Assembly (NCBI GenBank): GCA_024516155.1
Contig: JAJJXM010000062.1
Location: 248,001 to 312,000, forward strand
DNA from: Pyronema omphalodes
Lineage: Eukaryota > Ascomycota > Pezizomycetes > Pezizales > Pyronemataceae
Direction: 5' to 3'
Length of the DNA: 64,000 nucleotides
Made by a program: the position numbers and the translations under genes. Positions 57,616-64,000 of the stretch are shown one piece after another. The notes under the pieces are model-generated. The model worked only from the letters and a program-made list of their open reading frames with translations. It was not told the DNA's origin and ran no database searches. Every line of letters begins with the position of its first letter. Position 1 is the first letter of the stretch.

Positions 57616-60600
57616 CCGTCTGGCGTGAGGTCGGGGGCGGCTGAGAAATTAGAAGCTCAGTAAACAGGCTCGTTGACGGAGAATTCCTTTGGGATAAACT
57701 GGAATAATCACACGCAAAAAGATAGCAACTCCCACGAGCAGATCTCATTGATATAGACATCATTATCGTTTGCAAATCCTTCGATATGCAGCGGAATTTT
57801 TTTAACTAGCTGTGGAGGGTGATTGACAACATTCCTACTGCATTGCAGACACCGGCGATGATTCCTCCGTCCATAGAATTCTTCTGAATTTCAAGCTCGC
57901 TGTGTTAACTTGATCAGCCTTATCCGTAACCTAGCTGCTGTATTTCCCAATCCGGAAGTCCAAAATCACAGCTAAAGGAGATAAAGTTGCTGCAAACAGT
58001 AAAATGTCGTTCGCTTCCTGCGGAAGGGAGGCTCCGAACCCGGACAAAATTCCTAGCTGCCGGCGAGAATAATCCGCGGCGTGAAAGATATTACTTGATA
58101 AGTGACCGTGGAAAATAATAATTCAGTAATAAGGTTGAATAAAGCAGGAATTCTGTCTACTGATTGTCCTGAATAAACTCTTGTGCAGAGAGATGACCTG
58201 GTGATTGGATGCTGCTCACTTATTGGATGCACATCCGACAAGTGACAAGGAAAATAACCGCTGCCGTGGTACCGGCGCTTTGGCAGGCGTAGCGATGGGC
58301 ATAGTTTGGGCGGGTGTAACCAGATATGCCCCACTCTGCTGCGCTTCTTCCGCGATAAGCTGCTGTATGTGAGCATCGATAAGGAATAGTTACACAAAGC
58401 ATAAAAAGTTTAATTGTTTGCCGACGGCGCTGAAGAATAGAATTCTTCTTGCAGCTTGCTAACTCGGCTTCATCCGAAAGTGCTGATTTTGTCCCAATTC
58501 AGTAGAAAATGCAATCAATTTCATGCGCCAAGTTTGGATGTGCTGGATAATTGCATTTTAAAAAAAATTCCGAGAAAAAAAAAACAAAAAAAAAACAAAC
58601 TAGTCGTGCAGGAATTGGACTACGCTGCTCCGGACTTCACCCCGCCTCCGCGAGTTGTGTGTCAAGTGGAGCAACTTGCGGACCGCGATAGTCACCGAAT
58701 CGACATATACATATACATACAGCAATTCACAGCACACGCGCACGGGCCACTACGCTGCTGCAATGCAGAAGATATCAACTCCAGAATTAGAACCAGGAAG
58801 AAATCACCAAACTAGAAAGAAAGATCTACAACACATTCACGCACAACAAAGCAAAGAATGGTTCGAGAACAGTGTCGATCAAAGCACGAGTTTTCTAGTG
58901 AGAATCTACGGCTAGAAAGAACTACTTTGGTAAGCGTTCTTTCGCTTCGTCGTGGAGTTGTTCGACTGTATGTATGTAGAAGCTTCGTCTAAAGTCAATT
59001 GACCCCAACTGACAGCCTTCAACGACCCGCCATCCGCTGTCTTGTAATTGACAACTGGCAGTTGAAAGCTTGTAAGTTATCCTTTTCTGGGAATCCTTTT
59101 ACAGCTGTATGTATTTCTTTTGCCAAATTGTAACTACTTCATGAACCGTACTACGCAGACCTCGGGTGTCATTTTACCGAAGGATGGCATGCTTGTGAGT
59201 CAAAACAAACCAATATGTAGCCTAAGGCATGGAATACAGGCAATATTTAAAAGAAGCAATAGAAGGTATGGAAATCAAACAAAGAATTCCAGGGATCAGA
59301 AAGTAAAGCACGAGGAGAAGATGGTGGTATGGTTTGGGTGTACAACAACTTGATGGGATAAGTTTTTGAGTATGACGAGCTTTCTTCAGTCATATTATTG
59401 TAGATTATTATTGAATCCAGCGCCCTGATCTTCAATGAAGGATTATCACTAAGTATCCAGAATTGACAATATTCAGACAATTCCAAATTTGGCGAGCTGA
59501 ATTTATTTCTTGGGGATCCACATTCATAAACACCGCTTAATACGGAGAAATCAGTCCAGGTTGATAGTCTGCTATGCAGTTTGCAAGTCTTCTGCGAGAT
59601 GTCATCGGGTTAGTTTTGCAAAGCCCAGACCTTGGATAGCTGACCTGAATCACCAGAAAGGACTGCCGGTGTGGTTAGTTAATTGTTGCCGAGATTATAG
59701 ACGAGTTTTTGTAATCTAAAAATGTAGATCATAGATAAATCCAACTTGCCAGAGTACGTCTTTAAGATGCGTGGGATGAGCAATAAAGCCCAGGCCTTCA
59801 ATCCATCTAGCCTAGAGCTCCATTTCAATTGTTTGAAAGTAATGCTGTCGATCTTTTGCATGAATTCAGCTCGGCGACTGCTACGGGAATCCAAGGCCGT
59901 AAAGTCACAGTTCAAATTTTTAACAAACGAAGTGATAAGTTCAGATCAAAGGTATCTTCAATTGCAATCACCGGGCACATCTCGCATCAACCTTTGCATG
60001 AATTTGCAAGGTGTTTCCAAATGTATCACCAAAACCAAGCTTGACGTGGAAAATGTAGGAATAACTTCCTCCATTTGGTTTTTTATACCTCCGTCTTGAT
60101 ACGTCGGGGCTTCTGCCTCGGCTGCATGGCGTTTTCTTTTCTTGTGTTACAGTAATTTGGATTTCTAATGTTCCACCGTTATACCAACGAAATCCATGGA
60201 CCAACGTCGTCTGACGGCATGGTAATATATTAGAGTTTTCGGCTATAGCTATGTCCTGTAAAAGTTTCGACAATCTTGTGCGAGGTTCGATAACAAGCTG
60301 AACGGGATGGTGGTCGATAAATCTGGTACACAGCCTGCAACCAGTAAACGAACTGCGGGCCCGGAAGGCGAAGCTGTTTTAGTCTTATTGCTGGCTGTTT
60401 CTGGGTGTAAAGGGAATTTATTTCCGAAGATGCTACGTTTTAACAGGTTGGAACGACTAAGTCGAATGCAGCAGCAGAAGAAGATATTCTGAGAGTAACC
60501 TCCTGAACCAGTGTCATGACATTGAATAAAGCGAATGAGGCAGGAGGACGGATTAGGAAGATGAATATCATGTGCTCTCTAAATTTAAGTCTCAAGTTCC

Positions 60601-63600
60601 CTCGTCTAGGTTTCACTTGGATGTCCTGGCTTAACTTTACTCCTCCGGACGTTGCTTCCATGATCTGCACAAACCATCAAACTTGGACCACGGACTCACA
60701 CTGGCTACAGCTTTCTTAGGCCGACCCCGGATGAAGCCGGGGGCAACCACAGGTGTCGGTTACCAGGAAACGACCCGGTCGGCCCGCTAGACGTCCTAAC
60801 TTTTCGACTTGCTTCCTCGAGAGCTTCCTCTAACCCTCGACTCCCGGACTTGCTCCAGGAGCTCCAAAATGGAGAGACACCTTTGTTTCTAGATATGAGC
60901 AGCCTCAGACAGCACGACGATCCGTCCATCAAAGTCAATGTGCCTTGCTTAAATAGTGAGAGATGCTAAGTATTGTCAAGTAAAATTTACTCTAGTGCTC
61001 TCTGGTACGGCGGTTAAAAGAAGTTGGTGGAATTTTAAACGTAAGCGTTTACGATGATTTTTTTTATAGGAGTTGATAGCCCCTGAGGAACATTGTGTTA
61101 TTTTGTAATGCATGGTGAGACGTCCGCATTTGTTCGTCTCTGAATGAACCACGTTGAGTCTCAAATTCGATTTCAAAATCAAGAAATAGATACTTGCCAA
61201 AATTACAAACTCTCTAGCAGGCTGCAAAATTGCTTATCACCAGTAGATTATGCAAGTTCATATTTTCATCGGAGCTGCCTGCGGCTAATAATTTTCCCGG
61301 TTGAAATGTTATGCATCGACCATCATCTGGATCATAAATATCACATCACACCATATGGCCGCACTTTTTATCTCGGGTTCTTGAGTGCTCGGACGTCTTG
61401 TTCTCCACGCGACTTTTTACGTCTTCCTGCTCCCCCGTATTTTTCTCGTGTGCCGGATCCTCGTATTGACGTTCCGTGTTCGAGATCCATGCGTCGTGAT
61501 TCGAAAGACACGGTCAGATTTCAATTAGACTCCATCAAGCCGGAAATGGTAATAATGCATCACGCCAACGCAATGCAGCACTATTGGTTCGTAGCTTATC
61601 TTCACGTGACTATTACTGTCTGTCAAAGCACTTGCAGCAAGAGACTTGCAGCTTCCAGCGATCACCCGGTTTCCGTGAGGCCGGGGGGTTGGATCTGACC
61701 GAAGGAAAACCGAAAACCAGGACAGCGTGATGCAGAGAGAACTTTTTGTAGGGATGTCAATTTTTGCTTGGGAAAGGAAAATTTTGTGATGAAGCCTGGG
61801 ATGAGGACGGGTGATGAGCGGTGTGGGAAAGTGGGGGAGGATGCGGGGGTACGTTTTCAGTGACATCCATCATTTTCTGTGGCTATTTATCTAGAAAGGT
61901 TGCTGGATGTCATATGAAAAAGACAGAATCTAAAAAAATTCTGGTTATATGGCCGCATACGGATGAAGTTGTTGACTTTTCAGACTTCGCCTGGACTCGC
62001 TAGCATCCTCAACTCTCGCCTCCAATACCAAACTAGCAATGCAGAGACGCTTCCACAGAATCCCACACCGAGTCCCATGGAAACCCAGACCCTCCATCTC
62101 CACCTAAACCGCAAAATGAGGAAATCACCACAACACCATCGCGACAAGTTAAACTGAAGACGGTAAAGAAAAAAACGAAGGCGTAATTTATTCCCCAGAA
62201 GGCAAGTGTGCTCAGCATCAAGCAAAGAAGCGTAACGAGACCCCCACGTGTCTGTGTTGGCCGTCGGCGGATTGCTGCTAACAGAGACTAGTTGACACAC
62301 GAGGACGAACAGAGCTGACTCCAGACTCGCAACTCATCACGAAAACTCGGGGAGTGTCCGATGAGAAGTCAGTTGATGCGCTCATGGAGGGTGATGATGC
62401 ATTAAAGAACGCGATGCATCAAATGACGCGATGCTCCAAGGACACCAAACTCCACGATCCATTTTCACCTCACATTTTCTGCCCCAAACACCACAAGCGA
62501 CATTTCACACGGTGCCATGCACTGCATATGTACGGTGCCTATGGTGCCTGTTCAAAGGACCCCACGATCCCGTTCACCGTTCCTGATCAGACTCCACGCC
62601 TATTCCCAATCTGCATCAGGCAGATTTGATGGGTTGCCAAAAATCGATCGGATCTGCGTACGGCAGCTGGTAGGCGAAATGATGCTCAATTCCGGTTGGT
62701 TGATCACGACCGTGGGGTGTATTTTTGGTTGGTTGAAACATCCGTGTCACCGCAAGCACGTCCAAAGACCGGACACCGATGTCTCCGATTTTGATACCGA
62801 TACGTGCACCACCCCGTCAAGGACGCCGAAGTCTGTCAGACCGAACAAGGGATCTACACCTCAACCCGGGAAGAAAGATCCTGAGCTTCTGTTCTATCTC
62901 AGGATACCGGCGCGTGTCAACGCCTACTCACACGTTGCACCCCTCAACCGCCGTTACAACGGCCCTGTCACATATCGAACCGGGATCGCCAAAAAGAACA
63001 AAATCTGTTGTCTTGCGAACGTATCTCGATCCAAGTACACATCAAGTCTGAGCTTATTCTTGATCACTTGGTTAAGCTTTACAGACCTTTGCACGGTTCG
63101 ATGGATTAGCATTTGTATCCAGTTCGGTTGGGTTCTACTGGGTAAAAACCAAGGCTGCCAAACCTCCAATGATCATCTCCGGGAACCCGTATAGCTCTGA
63201 TCATCAATTGCTACTTTCAACCATTGTGACACGCACAGTGACGGCAACACCATCTGTTGACCAGCCAGTCAGGCGGGGATGTTAGGGATCAGCGCTGTAA
63301 GTGGGGCTTCGACAAATTTTCACTAGCCAAGCCAATAAGTAATTCGGTGCTCGGGTGTCGTTGTTCATTTATTTACCGCGGCCGTGTTGAGGCGAGTTAG
63401 AAGAGCGAGAACAGCCTTTCGACTAACGACACCAGAGTTTGGAGTCAAGATTTGATGAATTTCGCGGGAGAGATGAATACGATATGGGCACCCCCACTCT
63501 TCTCTACCCGACCCCCGTCTCATCCCATCACTTGCTGCTAGAATACTCCTGCATTACTCTAAGAACGCCGCCAATTTACTGGGTGCTGCAGCCAAGGCTC

Positions 63601-64000
63601 TCCACCGTTGCGTCGGTGTACTCTCGCAGCATGCCCTGGAAATCCAGCATCACGGTAATATCGATATTGAGCCTCTTGCTGCCTCAAATACAGCCTTTTA
63701 TGCTCGATCAGCGGGGAATATATGGCACTGCGGAGTTTAATTCCGTACAACTACCAGAGAAGCTCACCAAGTTACACCAAAGTGTGCATGGTCCTTCCTA
63801 AATAGTGTTTCTGGTGCCGTTGTAGCGCTTCCCAAACTGGGTCCGACATGACGTCTTGACGGAATTAGATTTCGTACTTAAACCACCCAGTCACCGCTTT
63901 GACGATTTCTCGTCATATATACAACAACATCACCGTGCCCCCTTTTTGAAATTTTACGTATCTGAGACGCGTTTCGCCGCCCCCACAGCATATCCCCGCA
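57616..64000. other. Gene-poor end of the window
   Basis: I find no intact gene in the last 6.4 kb. Frames of 184 codons (61144-61698) and 225 codons (62517-63194) have no domain, biased composition or splice support. Small features are an 'acatatacatatacatac' microsatellite near 58703 and a short GC-rich inverted motif (GGCCGACC...GGTCGGCC, about 60718-60790). Confidence 0.4.

Noticed and set aside
60718..60790. GGCCGACC...GGTCGGCC inverted motif as transposon ends
   Set aside because: Only about 8 bp match and no target duplication or element body is visible.
61144..61698. 184-codon plus-strand frame
   Set aside because: Random-looking composition, no domain, no splice or promoter support.
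62517..63194. 225-codon plus-strand frame
   Set aside because: No domain and atypical composition; overlapped by other chance frames.

Overview
The window looks like nuclear DNA of a filamentous ascomycete (Pezizomycotina). Protein-coding genes are split by short introns (43-110 nt) with GT...AG ends and CTAAC/CTRAY-like branch sites. The gene set includes a hybrid histidine kinase, a fungal C2H2 pair and a membrane-anchored fucose-lectin-like propeller, and there are large gene-poor spacers rich in simple repeats. I cannot name the species. All exon joins were rebuilt by hand, and every multi-exon model listed sums to a whole number of codons.

Layout. 1-6 kb: no intact gene; a degenerate tandem repeat lies near 1.4-2.3 kb. 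6.0-7.1 kb: secreted protein made of 11 repeats of 20-21 residues. 7.35 kb: intron-containing tRNA-Tyr. 8.2-9.1 kb: Ras-like protein with a KRAS4B-like tail but a damaged GTP-binding core. 9.6-10.0 kb: small Thr/Ser-rich hypothetical protein. 12.4-13.2 kb: F-box protein. 13.2-18.7 kb: gene desert. 18.8-23.2 kb: hybrid histidine kinase. 27.0 kb: tRNA-Lys, then a foldback element. 27.5-32.9 kb: a diverged segmental duplication carrying a decayed copy and an intact copy of a secreted, Lys-Arg-punctuated repeat precursor. 36.1-40.9 kb: ABCA-type transporter. 43.3-44.8 kb: lectin-like type II membrane protein. 47.4-48.2 kb: non-autonomous hAT-type element with an 8-bp target duplication. 49.1-53.6 kb: two paralogous C2H2 proteins, one with a 17-unit minisatellite. 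55.8-57.6 kb: MFS sugar transporter. 57.6-64 kb: no gene recognised.

The most unusual material is the pair of secreted repeat-peptide precursor types at 6.0 and 31-32 kb. Both have a 61-nt first exon that encodes only the signal peptide and ends in phase 1, followed by a tandem-repeat second exon. One has Lys-Arg processing sites and the other an invariant Arg in every repeat. They are candidate substrates for Kex2-like processing (secreted peptide or RiPP-type precursors). The second item of note is the Ras-like pseudo-GTPase. Nothing suggests that the genes here form one operon-like pathway; this is ordinary fungal gene scatter with accessory islands.
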